From Bacillota bacterium (GTDB taxonomy: Bacteria > Bacillota > Clostridia > Lachnospirales > Lachnospiraceae), in assembly GCA_023407575.1 (NCBI GenBank), contig JAEYLX010000014.1, positions 62,001-126,000 of the forward strand: a stretch of 64,000 bases of DNA, given 5' to 3'. Positions 34,439 to 43,226 of this stretch are shown here, one piece after another. The notes beneath the pieces were generated by a model. The model made no database searches and was not told the DNA's origin. It saw nothing but the letters and a program-made list of their open reading frames with translations. The position numbers and the translations under genes are program-made. The number at the start of each line of letters is the position of its first letter. Position 1 is the stretch's first letter.

Positions 34439-36745
34439 ATGCTAAAATATGATAGTTTTGAAGAAGGAAAAAATAACTGGTTTGTCGATGAAGTTAAATT
34501 CGATGCTGCACTTCAAGGAAAGACCGAAGCCATCATGTCCTTAGGTAATGGATACATGGGAATTCGATCCGCAGCAGAGGAGGATTACCTTTCACAAAAG
34601 AGAGGAACCTTTATCAATGGAACCTTTAACCGCTTTAGTGAAAATGAAGTAAGTGAATTACCTAATCTTCCAGATGTAACTGCAATGAATTTCGAGCTGG
34701 ACGGTCATCGCTTTTCCTTGGAACAAGGCGAAATATTGGAGTACAGAAAACGCCTGGATCTAAAACAAGCACTTCTTACAAGAAATATAGTATGGAAGAG
34801 TCCAGAGGGAAAGATCTTTACACTAAGCTTTGAAAGATTTGTTTCTCTTTCCAGAAAGCATGTGTTAGGAAGTAGTATTAATATCAGTTGCGATCAGCCT
34901 GCAACGCTTAAAATCTATTCCGGTATCAATGGACAGATTACCAACACTGGGTCACAGCATTTGAATGAAGAGGATATGCGCTTTTTTGATAAGGAATATC
35001 TTCAGTTCAATTCCTCCACGACGCAGAGTAAGGTACTTATCAGCACCAATACCGTTCATATTGTAGAAGGCGAAGCAACCAGCAACATGTCCATGGATCG
35101 TCGTAAAATTGAACAGATTTTAACGATACAGCTTGAGAAAGAGGTTACAGTTAGTAAATTATCTGTAATTTACACTTCTATTGATAAAGAAGTGGAAGGT
35201 AAGAACTGGGATGAAATCAAACAACATGCTTATCAAGAACTAGTAGAAGTTAAGAAACTTGGCTATGAGGTTCTAAAGCAAGAGAATTCAGCAAAATGGG
35301 ATAGCGAAGTTTGGAATAGATATGCTATCAGCATCAAATCAGAAAATAATTTTGATGAACTGGCAACAAGATTTGCTCTTTATCATATGACGGTGATGGC
35401 TCCAGCTCATGATAATCGTATGGGAATTGCAGCGAAAGGGCTTAGCGGAGAAGGTTATAAAGGACACTCCTTCTGGGATACGGAAATATTTTTATTACCA
35501 TTTTACATTTATTCTAATCCAGCAGTGGCACGTAAGTTAATGGAATATCGTTATCTTGGTCTTGCAGGTGCTCGTAAAAAGGCAAAAGAAAATGGTTTCA
35601 GAGGAGCAATGTATCCTTGGGAAGCAGCTTGGCCAAGTGATGGAGAGGTAACACCTGTTTGGGGTGCGGTAGATATCATTACAGGCGAACGTACCAAGAT
35701 ATGGTCAGGGTTTATAGAAATTCATATTACCTGTGATATTGCGTTGGCAGTTTGGCAGTATTACCTTGCAACCAACGACCAGGATTATATGGACCGATAT
35801 GGGTATGAAATCATATTTGAAACAGCTACATTCTGGGTGGATCGATATGAATGGAAGGAAGAGAAGCAGCGCTTTGAAATCAACGATGTAGTTGGACCTG
35901 ATGAGTATAAGGAGCATGTAAATAATAATGCATTTACCAACTATATGTCCGCGAATAATTTAAGGCTTGCTATCTCAAATTATGAAATAATAAAGGAAAA
36001 ATCACCGGAACTGTTTGAAGAACTTAACAGTCGCCTGAATCTCGAGGATTATGTGGTTATCTGGAAGGACAGATTGGACAAGGTTTACCTGCCACAGCCA
36101 GATGAGAGATTGCTGCTAGCACAGGATGACACCTACCTGACTAAGACGGATATTGATTTAGAAAAATATAAGAAAAATAGTAAGGTTGGTAGTTTGTTTG
36201 ATGATTACAACCTGGAACAGGTGAACAATTTCCAGGTATCCAAGCAGGCAGATATTATGATGTTATTCTACCAGTTAGAAGATCAGTTTGCACCAGAGGT
36301 TAAAAAGGTTAATTATGATTACTACGAACCAAGAACCCTACATGATTCCTCCTTATCACTTTCTACACACAGTATTTTGGCAAATGATTTGGGAGACTAT
36401 GAGAAAGCTTATGATTTATTTCATAGAGCTTGCCAAATTGACCTTGGCCAAAATATGAAGAGCAGCAATGATGGTATCCATTCGGCAAGTATTGGTGGTG
36501 TTTGGCAGTGTGTGGTTATGGGCTTTGCAGGAATGCGTATGTATAACGGCAAGCTTAGATTTGAACCACATCTACCAAAGGAATGGAGTGAGCTATCCTT
36601 CCGTGTTTATTGGAAAGGGAAACAGCTTGATATCACGTTAAGTCCTACAACTATGTTTATTAGCAGTCCAACTTCTGAAAGCGTATACCTTACTATAAAA
36701 GGTTCTGAATATGAGATGTCGGATAAACTAGAGATAACATTATAA
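34439..36745 (+). CDS. GH65 alpha-glucoside phosphorylase (first copy)
   Basis: A 768-residue cytoplasmic inverting phosphorylase that splits an alpha-linked glucosyl disaccharide with phosphate to give beta-glucose 1-phosphate. The N-terminal beta-sandwich (1-270) is followed by an (alpha/alpha)6 barrel. The catalytic acid is predicted to be Glu489 in VVGPDEYKEHVNNNAFTN, and GLSGEGYKGHSFWDTE and HDSSLSLSTHS are the other family hallmarks. GH65 includes maltose, trehalose, kojibiose, nigerose and glucosyl-rhamnose phosphorylases; specificity cannot be assigned by eye. It opens the LacI-controlled operon, with pgmB downstream to use its product. Confidence 0.93.
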   Translation: MLKYDSFEEGKNNWFVDEVKFDAALQGKTEAIMSLGNGYMGIRSAAEEDYLSQKRGTFINGTFNRFSENEVSELPNLPDVTAMNFELDGHRFSLEQGEILEYRKRLDLKQALLTRNIVWKSPEGKIFTLSFERFVSLSRKHVLGSSINISCDQPATLKIYSGINGQITNTGSQHLNEEDMRFFDKEYLQFNSSTTQSKVLISTNTVHIVEGEATSNMSMDRRKIEQILTIQLEKEVTVSKLSVIYTSIDKEVEGKNWDEIKQHAYQELVEVKKLGYEVLKQENSAKWDSEVWNRYAISIKSENNFDELATRFALYHMTVMAPAHDNRMGIAAKGLSGEGYKGHSFWDTEIFLLPFYIYSNPAVARKLMEYRYLGLAGARKKAKENGFRGAMYPWEAAWPSDGEVTPVWGAVDIITGERTKIWSGFIEIHITCDIALAVWQYYLATNDQDYMDRYGYEIIFETATFWVDRYEWKEEKQRFEINDVVGPDEYKEHVNNNAFTNYMSANNLRLAISNYEIIKEKSPELFEELNSRLNLEDYVVIWKDRLDKVYLPQPDERLLLAQDDTYLTKTDIDLEKYKKNSKVGSLFDDYNLEQVNNFQVSKQADIMMLFYQLEDQFAPEVKKVNYDYYEPRTLHDSSLSLSTHSILANDLGDYEKAYDLFHRACQIDLGQNMKSSNDGIHSASIGGVWQCVVMGFAGMRMYNGKLRFEPHLPKEWSELSFRVYWKGKQLDITLSPTTMFISSPTSESVYLTIKGSEYEMSDKLEITL

Positions 36746-36756
36746 GGAGAACCTTC

Positions 36757-37017
36757 ATGACAGCTTTTATTGGCTATACGGCTTCAGTATTAAGTACTAT
36801 TGCATTTTTACCTCAAGCAGTTTATGTGATTCGTTCACATGATACAAAAAGTATTTCGTTGTTGACCTATATTATCTTTGTTTTATCCGTAGTTTTCTGG
36901 TTTGTATATGGCATCATACTGCGGGATATACCGATTATTGCTTCCAATTTAGTTTGTATTGTACTTGGCGGCATCATCTTAGGTTATAAGATATGGGATG
37001 TAATTCATAACAAATAA
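36757..37017 (+). CDS. SemiSWEET-type sugar transporter
   Basis: An 86-residue protein with three membrane helices and one PQ-loop (IAFLPQAVYVIRSHDTKSIS), the exact size and pattern of bacterial SemiSWEETs. These form homodimers that let mono- or disaccharides diffuse across the membrane. It lies 12 bp after the phosphorylase gene and before the ABC importer genes. A role in releasing the free sugar left after phosphorolysis, or in uptake, fits the context; direction is an inference. Confidence 0.88.
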   Translation: MTAFIGYTASVLSTIAFLPQAVYVIRSHDTKSISLLTYIIFVLSVVFWFVYGIILRDIPIIASNLVCIVLGGIILGYKIWDVIHNK

Positions 37018-37075
37018 GTTTAGTTATTCGCAGGAAATGGCCTGCTTATAATACAAAAAGAAAAGGAGAATGAGT

Positions 37076-38314
37076 ATGAAAAAATTATTAGCTTTACTTT
37101 TAGTAAGTGTTTTAGCATTTTCTTTTGTGGGGTGCGCTAAGAAAGCAGATGAGAAGAAAGAAATTATTCTGTGGAATGCAGGTGTTCAAACCAGTGATAC
37201 CACAGGGGAACTGGATAAATCAGAATTACCAGTTTTTCAGTTGGTAAAAGAATTTGAGGAGTCACATCCAGATTACAAAATTACCATTGTCGACTATAGC
37301 ATGGACGATTTGAACAAGGCGTTTACCGCTGCCAATATGGCAAAAGAAGGTCCTGATATGGTAGCAATCTGGGCTGGCAGCTCTACTTTAGCTTATCAGG
37401 ATTATTTAGTAGATTTTAATCAGTACTTAAGCGAGGATGAGATTAAGACTTTCGATACTTCCAGCTTAACACATAAGAACAATAATTCAACAGATTCTCT
37501 GATTGGTCTTACTTATGGTCTTAACGCAACAGGCGTAATGTATTATAATAAATCCATCTTAGATCAGTACAACCTTACCGCACCAACAACCTGGGACGAG
37601 TTTGTAGCAGTTAGCCAGACACTAAAGGATAACAATGTAACTCCATTGGTACTTGGTGATAAAGATGGTTATACATCAACCTGGGTTGTTACAAGCCTTC
37701 TTGGCAACATCTTAGGACCTGATAACATTGCTAATTTAGCTAGTGGTGGCAGCTTAAAGGTAAGTGGTCCAGAATTTACACAAGCCTTAACAGTATGGAA
37801 AGATTATGTAGCCGCAGGTTATACCAATGTAGATTATTTGACCAAGTCTGACGGTGATGCAATCCAGGACTTTGTACAGGGTAAGGCAGCAATGTTAGTA
37901 CATGGTAACTGGTCAGCAAGTGAATATGAAGGCATGGGAGATGCAGTAGATGTTACTAAGATTCCTGCATTAAGCTCCGGTGAGTTTGCTGATTATATGT
38001 ATTCCCAGCCTAACATCAATATTGCTGTAACCAATTATTCCAAATATCCGGAAGCTGCTGTAGACTTTGCAAAAATGCTCTGTGAAAATGATTTCACCGT
38101 TCGTTCCAACGAAGCACTTTATTCCAAAGAAGTAGCTGCACGTCTTGCTACCACTGCAACAGAATTAACTTCAGCAGGTAAGAATGTAACTGGCTTTGAC
38201 TCTATTATTAAAAGCGAATCTGCAAATGAATTTTATAAACTTGTACCTACCTACTTAAATGGTTCTCTCTCCCTTGAGGATTTCACTGCAAAACTTGATT
38301 CCTTAAATCAATAA
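37076..38314 (+). CDS. Sugar-binding lipoprotein of an ABC importer
   Basis: A 412-residue extracellular solute-binding protein (family 1). The signal peptide ends in FVGC, so Cys20 would carry the lipid anchor. The mature part has the family features (EIILWNAG at its start, FTAANMAKEGPDMVAIWAGS, GLTYGLNATGVMYYNKSIL). ATG at 37076 is chosen because AAGGAG is seven bases upstream; an ATG two codons earlier is too close. It supplies oligosaccharide to the two permeases that follow. Confidence 0.95.
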   Translation: MKKLLALLLVSVLAFSFVGCAKKADEKKEIILWNAGVQTSDTTGELDKSELPVFQLVKEFEESHPDYKITIVDYSMDDLNKAFTAANMAKEGPDMVAIWAGSSTLAYQDYLVDFNQYLSEDEIKTFDTSSLTHKNNNSTDSLIGLTYGLNATGVMYYNKSILDQYNLTAPTTWDEFVAVSQTLKDNNVTPLVLGDKDGYTSTWVVTSLLGNILGPDNIANLASGGSLKVSGPEFTQALTVWKDYVAAGYTNVDYLTKSDGDAIQDFVQGKAAMLVHGNWSASEYEGMGDAVDVTKIPALSSGEFADYMYSQPNINIAVTNYSKYPEAAVDFAKMLCENDFTVRSNEALYSKEVAARLATTATELTSAGKNVTGFDSIIKSESANEFYKLVPTYLNGSLSLEDFTAKLDSLNQ

Positions 38315-38342
38315 GTAGGAAGGTTATGGAAGGGGAATAACT

Positions 38343-39224
38343 GTGAGAAAGAAAGGTTTTCGTAAACAGATAGAAGGAATGCTTTACATCCTGCCAGCAA
38401 TGTTGTTATATTTCTGCTTTGTACTAATCCCAATTGTATGCATCTTTGTATACAGTGTTATGAAATGGGACGGTATGGGGGATATGACTTTTATCGGACT
38501 TGAAAATTATATAACAATATTTAAAAGCAGTGAATTTTGGATTTCTATTACGAATAATATGAAATTCTTTATTCTCGGGGTACCGTTATGGACACTGTTT
38601 CCTTTGGTGGTAGCAGTTTTACTTCAAGAAGAGGTGAAGGGCTGGAGATTTTTCCGTTCGGCTTACTTCTTTCCAACGGTTATTTCCACTTCGATTTTAT
38701 CGACGCTGTTTAAAACCTTATTTCGGTATGACGGCGCTGCAAACAGTATTTTGAGTGTTTTTGGACTAGATGCGATTGAGTGGTTCGCCCATGGCAATAT
38801 TGCCATTGGGCTTATCACCATCGCAATTAATTGGATGGGATTCGGTTCAGCAGTTCTAATCTTTCTTGCTGGTATGGCCAATTTCTCCAATGAGATTTTT
38901 GAAGCAGCTAACCTTGACGGTGCCAGCTGGTGGGCAAAGTTTAGATACATAACAATACCCCTGATCAAACCGACCCTGCAGTTTGTAATTATGTTGAATA
39001 TCATGAGCGTATTCTCCGGGTTGTTCGGCTTTGTATTTATGATTACCGGTGGTGGTCCCGGCTATGATACTACTGTGTTGGAATATTTATTGTATGTAAA
39101 AGCCTTCAAGCTTCATGATATGGGTTATGCCGCTGCTCTATCCGTGGTTCTGTTTGCCATCGTTGTAATCGTAACCTTATTACAACGTAAAATTACCAAT
39201 GCAGGAGAGGAGGCTGACGGATGA
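38343..39224 (+). CDS. ABC sugar importer permease, MalF/UgpA type
   Basis: A 293-residue permease with six membrane helices and the EAA loop EAANLDGASWWAKFRYITIPL that contacts the ATPase. It starts with GTG after AAGGGG. It overlaps the second permease by four bases. No ATPase gene accompanies the pair, so a shared MsiK-like ATPase encoded elsewhere must drive it. Confidence 0.95.
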   Translation: MRKKGFRKQIEGMLYILPAMLLYFCFVLIPIVCIFVYSVMKWDGMGDMTFIGLENYITIFKSSEFWISITNNMKFFILGVPLWTLFPLVVAVLLQEEVKGWRFFRSAYFFPTVISTSILSTLFKTLFRYDGAANSILSVFGLDAIEWFAHGNIAIGLITIAINWMGFGSAVLIFLAGMANFSNEIFEAANLDGASWWAKFRYITIPLIKPTLQFVIMLNIMSVFSGLFGFVFMITGGGPGYDTTVLEYLLYVKAFKLHDMGYAAALSVVLFAIVVIVTLLQRKITNAGEEADG

Positions 39225-40048
39225 AAAAGCACATTAAATTTTCGCGTATTATCGTGTTCCTCCTGCTAAGTATTCTTGCAGCCACTACACTTTTACCCAT
39301 TCTATATATGATTATGGCAACATTTTTGAGTAAGGATGAATATATGTTAAATATGTTTGCCCTACCCAAAGCACTGAATTTTCAAAATTATAAGGTGGTA
39401 TTGGAAGCTTTTAATTTTATAAGAATGACCTTTAACTCTTTATTTGTTAGTGTAATTACGGTGGCTACTTCTCTTTTGGTAACCTCCTTGGCAGCCTATA
39501 GTATCAACAAGTTAAGCTGGAAGGGTAAAAAACCCGTTATGGGTCTTATCACAGTAGGTATGTTCATGCCTGGTCAGGTATTAATTATACCCGTATATCA
39601 AATCTTGATTGGTTTGAATTTGGTGAATAGCAGCTTTGGATTAATAATATTCTATGTTGCAACCTCAATTCCCTTCACTACTATGATGATGATTGCCAAT
39701 ATCAAAGGTATTCCAAATCAAATCCTTGAGTCGGCAACGATAGATGGAGCTGGAAGCTTTAAAATATATCTGAATGTAATACTTCCGCTGTTAAAACCAA
39801 CTCTTGTAACGGCAGCAATTATTAACTTTATCTCCTATTGGAATGAGCTGCTCTATGCAATGATAATTCTTCAGGACGAACGAATCAGAACAATAACTGT
39901 AAGTATAGTTTCTTTAACTAATAAGTTCGGAAGTAATATGCCGCTGCTATATGCAGGTCTGCTCCTAAGTGCAATACCAGTTATTATCCTTTACTTAATA
40001 GCACAAAAGCAGATTATCAAAGGTGTAAGTTCAGGATCACTAAAATAA
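39221..40048 (+). CDS. ABC sugar importer permease, MalG/UgpE type
   Basis: A 275-residue permease with six membrane helices and the EAA loop ESATIDGAGSFKIYLNVILPL. It forms the heterodimeric channel with the preceding permease (ATGA overlap). A tandem-repeat region separates it from the GH36 gene. Confidence 0.95.
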   Translation: MKKHIKFSRIIVFLLLSILAATTLLPILYMIMATFLSKDEYMLNMFALPKALNFQNYKVVLEAFNFIRMTFNSLFVSVITVATSLLVTSLAAYSINKLSWKGKKPVMGLITVGMFMPGQVLIIPVYQILIGLNLVNSSFGLIIFYVATSIPFTTMMMIANIKGIPNQILESATIDGAGSFKIYLNVILPLLKPTLVTAAIINFISYWNELLYAMIILQDERIRTITVSIVSLTNKFGSNMPLLYAGLLLSAIPVIILYLIAQKQIIKGVSSGSLK

Positions 40049-40143
40049 TACTGTATTCATCGCAGTTAATAACAGGTTCCTTTGCTCGATAAAATCAGCA
40101 GCTTAGGTGAATATGAAATACTTTTATTGTATCATAAGAAATG

Positions 40144-40310
40144 ATAGATGCAGACGGTAAATACGTTTATCTTACACAAGGAAATACAGATGCAACGGTA
40201 AATACTTTCATGTTTCACAAGGAAAGACAGATGCAAACGGTAAATACTTTTATGTTACACAAGGAAAGACAGATGAAAACGATAAATACTTATACTTTCA
40301 TTGTTTCATA
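40144..40310 (+). repeat. Four tandem 42-bp repeats between permease and GH36 genes
   Basis: Units start at 40144, 40186, 40227 and 40269; three are 42 bp and one is 41 bp. The consensus begins ACAGATGCAAACGG. The third and fourth read through as a 14-residue peptide repeat, TDANGKYFYVTQGK, but the 41-bp unit breaks the frame and no start codon is placed for it. A partial fifth unit precedes 40144. It looks like a decayed coding repeat or a leader repeat in the operon mRNA. Confidence 0.85.
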
Positions 40311-40323
40311 AGGAGGGATGAAC

Positions 40324-42171
40324 TTGCCACAATATACAATTACTTATAACAAACAGACAGATTATGATAGGGGTGTGAAATTACTTAACGCCGTCATAGA
40401 AAATATGCAGGCTTCATCAATCCTAATTGAAGGTATTACTTATCCTATTACAAAGTTTATACCGGAAGGAAGTCGAATTCTTGCATTTGCGAGCAATTGG
40501 GGACGCGAGTTTTCTCCCCAGTGGTATCGGATAGAAGAGCTGAAGGAACCATTGCTGTTGAATACCCACCAGGGACGATCCAGTCATGGTTATAGTCCAA
40601 TGGTTTACTTTTTTCAGGCAGACGGCAGCTGTATTAGTGTGGCTGTCTGCTGGTCGGGAAATTGGGGATTACGTATCTATCCCGAAGGAAAGATAGAATT
40701 CGTCCTCACTCACAAGGAATTCACGACGTTACTTGAGCCAAAAGAAAGTTTTAAACTTCCATCTGTAATCTGCAGTAGGAGTGATAGCTTTACCGAGCTT
40801 TGCAATAATACGGCAACTTGGTTGGAGCAGAATTGGTTTACAGAAAGCAGAATTACATCGCCAATAGTGGAATGGAATCATTGGTGGACCTACGAAGATA
40901 TTGATATCAATGAAGATGTATTCCTTAAAAATGTTGACCTTGCAGCAGAACTTGGCTTTACTCTTTGTACCTTGGATGCAGGCTGGTTCGGTGAAGAAAC
41001 CTCCGATGTTCACTGGTCCAAATGCAGAGGAGATTGGTACTTAATCAATAGAAAGCGGTTCCCCAATGGGCTAAGACGGATTTCTGATTATGTTCATCAA
41101 AAAGGCATGAAGTTTGGCATATGGATTGAACCCGAGGCTATGGGTAAGTTATCAACCCTAAAGCAAGTACATCCCGAGTGGGAAGCAATACATGACGGAA
41201 AAGAATATGATGACCCTTACCTATGTCTTGGTGCAGAGGGTGCAGCTGAATGGCTATTTGAGGTTATGGATCGTCTAGTTATTGAGACAAATTGCGACTG
41301 GATTAAGCTAGACTTTAATGTTGACCCGGGATATGGTTGTAATCGTTCTGATCATGGTCACCAGCCTGGGTTAGGGTTATATACACACTACCAGAAATAT
41401 TATGAGGTGCTGGATCGTCTTCGCAGTAAGTACCCTCATTTAATTCTTGAGAATTGTTCTTCCGGCGGTCTTCGTTTTGACTTAGAAATGCTAAGGCACA
41501 CGGATGCAACCTTCTTAAGTGATCCTGATGAACTTGCTCATAGCTTGCAATGTTTTTGGGGAGCATCCCTGACAGCGTCTCCCTCCAGATTATTGCACTG
41601 GGCATGGTCACAGACCAGAGAATATGAAGACGGTTCTCAGGTATTCCCCAGTTATGAAATAGAAGATAATACCCCCGTATACGAGGTCATAGCAACACTA
41701 CGAAGTGCTATGCTGCATTTAATGGGCATCAGCCGAGATCTCACAAAACTACCCTTAAAGTTTCTTACGATATATGCACGTGAAATTAAAATATACAAAG
41801 AAAAAATCTTTCCACTCTTATTCCAAGGCAGCTTGTACCACCTGACAGGACAACCACTGCGTTATGGTGAGAGAGTGGACGATTTCAGAAGAATTAACAA
41901 TCATTCTAATGAGTTAGTACGAGAAGATAGCTTTGCTGCCTTTCAGTTAATGAAAGAGGGTGAAGGAGCAATATTTGCCTTTGCGACTAAGAATTCTATT
42001 ACCGAAGATATAAAATTTGAAGGATTACTGGAGAACACAGAATATTTACTAGAAAATGCAGACACAGGTGAGCGTTTTTCCTGCTTCGGTCGTGTACTGT
42101 TGGAACAGGGAATGTATGTTAACCTTGCAGCCGGATACTCTGGACTTTGGTTTATAAGTGAACTGAAATAG
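40324..42171 (+). CDS. GH36 alpha-galactosidase-like enzyme
   Basis: A 615-residue cytoplasmic family-36 enzyme with an N-terminal beta-sandwich and a (beta/alpha)8 barrel. Hallmarks are LDAGWFGE, FGIWIEPEAMG and HPEW. The nucleophile is Asp330 in DWIKLDFN, and the acid/base lies in SDPDE (400-403). Family length is usually about 700-740, so this is a compact member. TTG at 40324 is taken as start because AGGAGG ends seven bases before it; ATG at 40318 directly abuts the site. It probably trims alpha-linked galactosyl or glucosyl units from the imported oligosaccharide before phosphorolysis. Confidence 0.9.
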   Translation: MPQYTITYNKQTDYDRGVKLLNAVIENMQASSILIEGITYPITKFIPEGSRILAFASNWGREFSPQWYRIEELKEPLLLNTHQGRSSHGYSPMVYFFQADGSCISVAVCWSGNWGLRIYPEGKIEFVLTHKEFTTLLEPKESFKLPSVICSRSDSFTELCNNTATWLEQNWFTESRITSPIVEWNHWWTYEDIDINEDVFLKNVDLAAELGFTLCTLDAGWFGEETSDVHWSKCRGDWYLINRKRFPNGLRRISDYVHQKGMKFGIWIEPEAMGKLSTLKQVHPEWEAIHDGKEYDDPYLCLGAEGAAEWLFEVMDRLVIETNCDWIKLDFNVDPGYGCNRSDHGHQPGLGLYTHYQKYYEVLDRLRSKYPHLILENCSSGGLRFDLEMLRHTDATFLSDPDELAHSLQCFWGASLTASPSRLLHWAWSQTREYEDGSQVFPSYEIEDNTPVYEVIATLRSAMLHLMGISRDLTKLPLKFLTIYAREIKIYKEKIFPLLFQGSLYHLTGQPLRYGERVDDFRRINNHSNELVREDSFAAFQLMKEGEGAIFAFATKNSITEDIKFEGLLENTEYLLENADTGERFSCFGRVLLEQGMYVNLAAGYSGLWFISELK

Positions 42172-42181
42172 TTAAATAGAA

Positions 42182-42269
42182 TGTCAAAAGTCTGTTATTG
42201 GTTATATAGATGAGTATTTGCGTATATACACAAATATTCATCTATTACATGTAGTAAGGACTTTTGGCA
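42182..42269. repeat. Nested palindromic element, short form
   Basis: Outer arms TGTCAAAAGTC (42182) and GACTTTTGGCA (42259) and inner near-palindrome 42209-42242 (GATGAGTATTTG with CAAATATTCATC) match the outer and middle arms of the element at 19983-20177, including the adjoining CTGTT. The innermost hairpin of the long form is absent. Confidence 0.72.
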
Positions 42270-42343
42270 ACTCTATTTATAGTTATTATAGTATTTAAAG
42301 GACTTAATGTGCAGTTGATACTGCAACAATATAGAAAAGAAAA

Positions 42344-42365
42344 AGGGACTTCTAAAAAAGTCCCT
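42344..42365 (+). terminator. Hairpin terminator between GH36 and pgmB genes
   Basis: AGGGACTT and AAGTCCCT form an eight-base stem around a six-base loop, preceded by an A-run and followed by CTTTA. It probably ends or reduces transcription coming from the GH36 gene. Confidence 0.75.
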
Positions 42366-42409
42366 CTTTAAGATAGAAGAGGCAAAATGCCATTCATGGA
42401 GGTAAAAAT

Positions 42410-43045
42410 ATGAATTACAAAGCTTTTATATTTGATTTAGACGGAGTTATTTGTCATACGGATAAATATCACTACCAGGCTTGGAAAAGTCTTGCAGATA
42501 AATTAGCAATTCCATTTGATGAGATAAAGAATAATCGTTTAAGAGGAGTTTCTAGGATGGAAAGTCTGGATATTGTACTCGAAGGCAGTAAATTTTTATT
42601 TACACCGGAAGAAAAACAAGTTTTGGCAGAAGAGAAAAATGAGACCTACCGAGCACTTTTAATGAATATGACTACAGAAGATTTAAGTGATGAGGTGAAA
42701 AATACACTGATAAAGCTTAGAAAATTGGGATATAAGTTAGCAATTGGCTCTTCCAGTAAGAATGCTCCGCTTATACTTGATAAAATAGGATTAGGTGAGT
42801 TCTTTGATGTGATTTCAGATGGTAATAATATCTCCAAATCAAAGCCAGACCCAGAAGTATTCCTGATAGCAGCAGAGCAGCTTAAGATTGAACCCAGTGC
42901 ATGTATTGTAGTGGAAGATGCTATTGCAGGACTGGAAGCTGCTAAAGCAGCAGGTATGAAGGCAGCAGCAATTGGAGATGCAGCAGGAAGTGAACTGGCG
43001 GATTGGAGTTTGGGCTCATTTCAGGATTTATTACATATCGTATAA
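42410..43045 (+). CDS. pgmB: Beta-phosphoglucomutase
   Basis: A 211-residue HAD-superfamily enzyme that converts beta-glucose 1-phosphate to glucose 6-phosphate. The nucleophile and acid/base are Asp9 and Asp11 in FDLDGV. Cap residues include LRGVSRMESLD, which carries the substrate-binding arginine, and GSSSKN and KPDPEVFL supply the phosphate-binding serine and lysine. Length and motifs match known PgmB. It sits between two GH65 phosphorylases whose product it uses. GGAGG precedes the ATG. Confidence 0.95.
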   Translation: MNYKAFIFDLDGVICHTDKYHYQAWKSLADKLAIPFDEIKNNRLRGVSRMESLDIVLEGSKFLFTPEEKQVLAEEKNETYRALLMNMTTEDLSDEVKNTLIKLRKLGYKLAIGSSSKNAPLILDKIGLGEFFDVISDGNNISKSKPDPEVFLIAAEQLKIEPSACIVVEDAIAGLEAAKAAGMKAAAIGDAAGSELADWSLGSFQDLLHIV

Positions 43046-43095
43046 CTTAAAATTTGCAGCTAAGAATTCGTTGCTTGTTAATAAATCAGTATTTT

Positions 43096-43178
43096 AAGTA
43101 ATTATGAAAGTATGTATTATAGTCTTTTCACACGGACTTCAATTTACAATTGAGAATACTTTTTCATACTAATTATTT
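43096..43178. other. Imperfect inverted repeat between pgmB and the second GH65 gene
   Basis: AATTATGAAAGTAT and ATACTTTTTCATACTAATT can pair with bulges, enclosing AGTC/GACT. It may be a weak terminator or processing site; no clear promoter is seen around it. Confidence 0.3.
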
Positions 43179-43226
43179 AAGTTACAAGAATATTCTTTTT
43201 GTGAACTTACTAGAATGGAGACCTTC

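Noticed and set aside
40144..40310. CRISPR array
   Set aside because: The 42-bp units are contiguous without unique spacers, and no cas gene is present; it is a simple tandem repeat.
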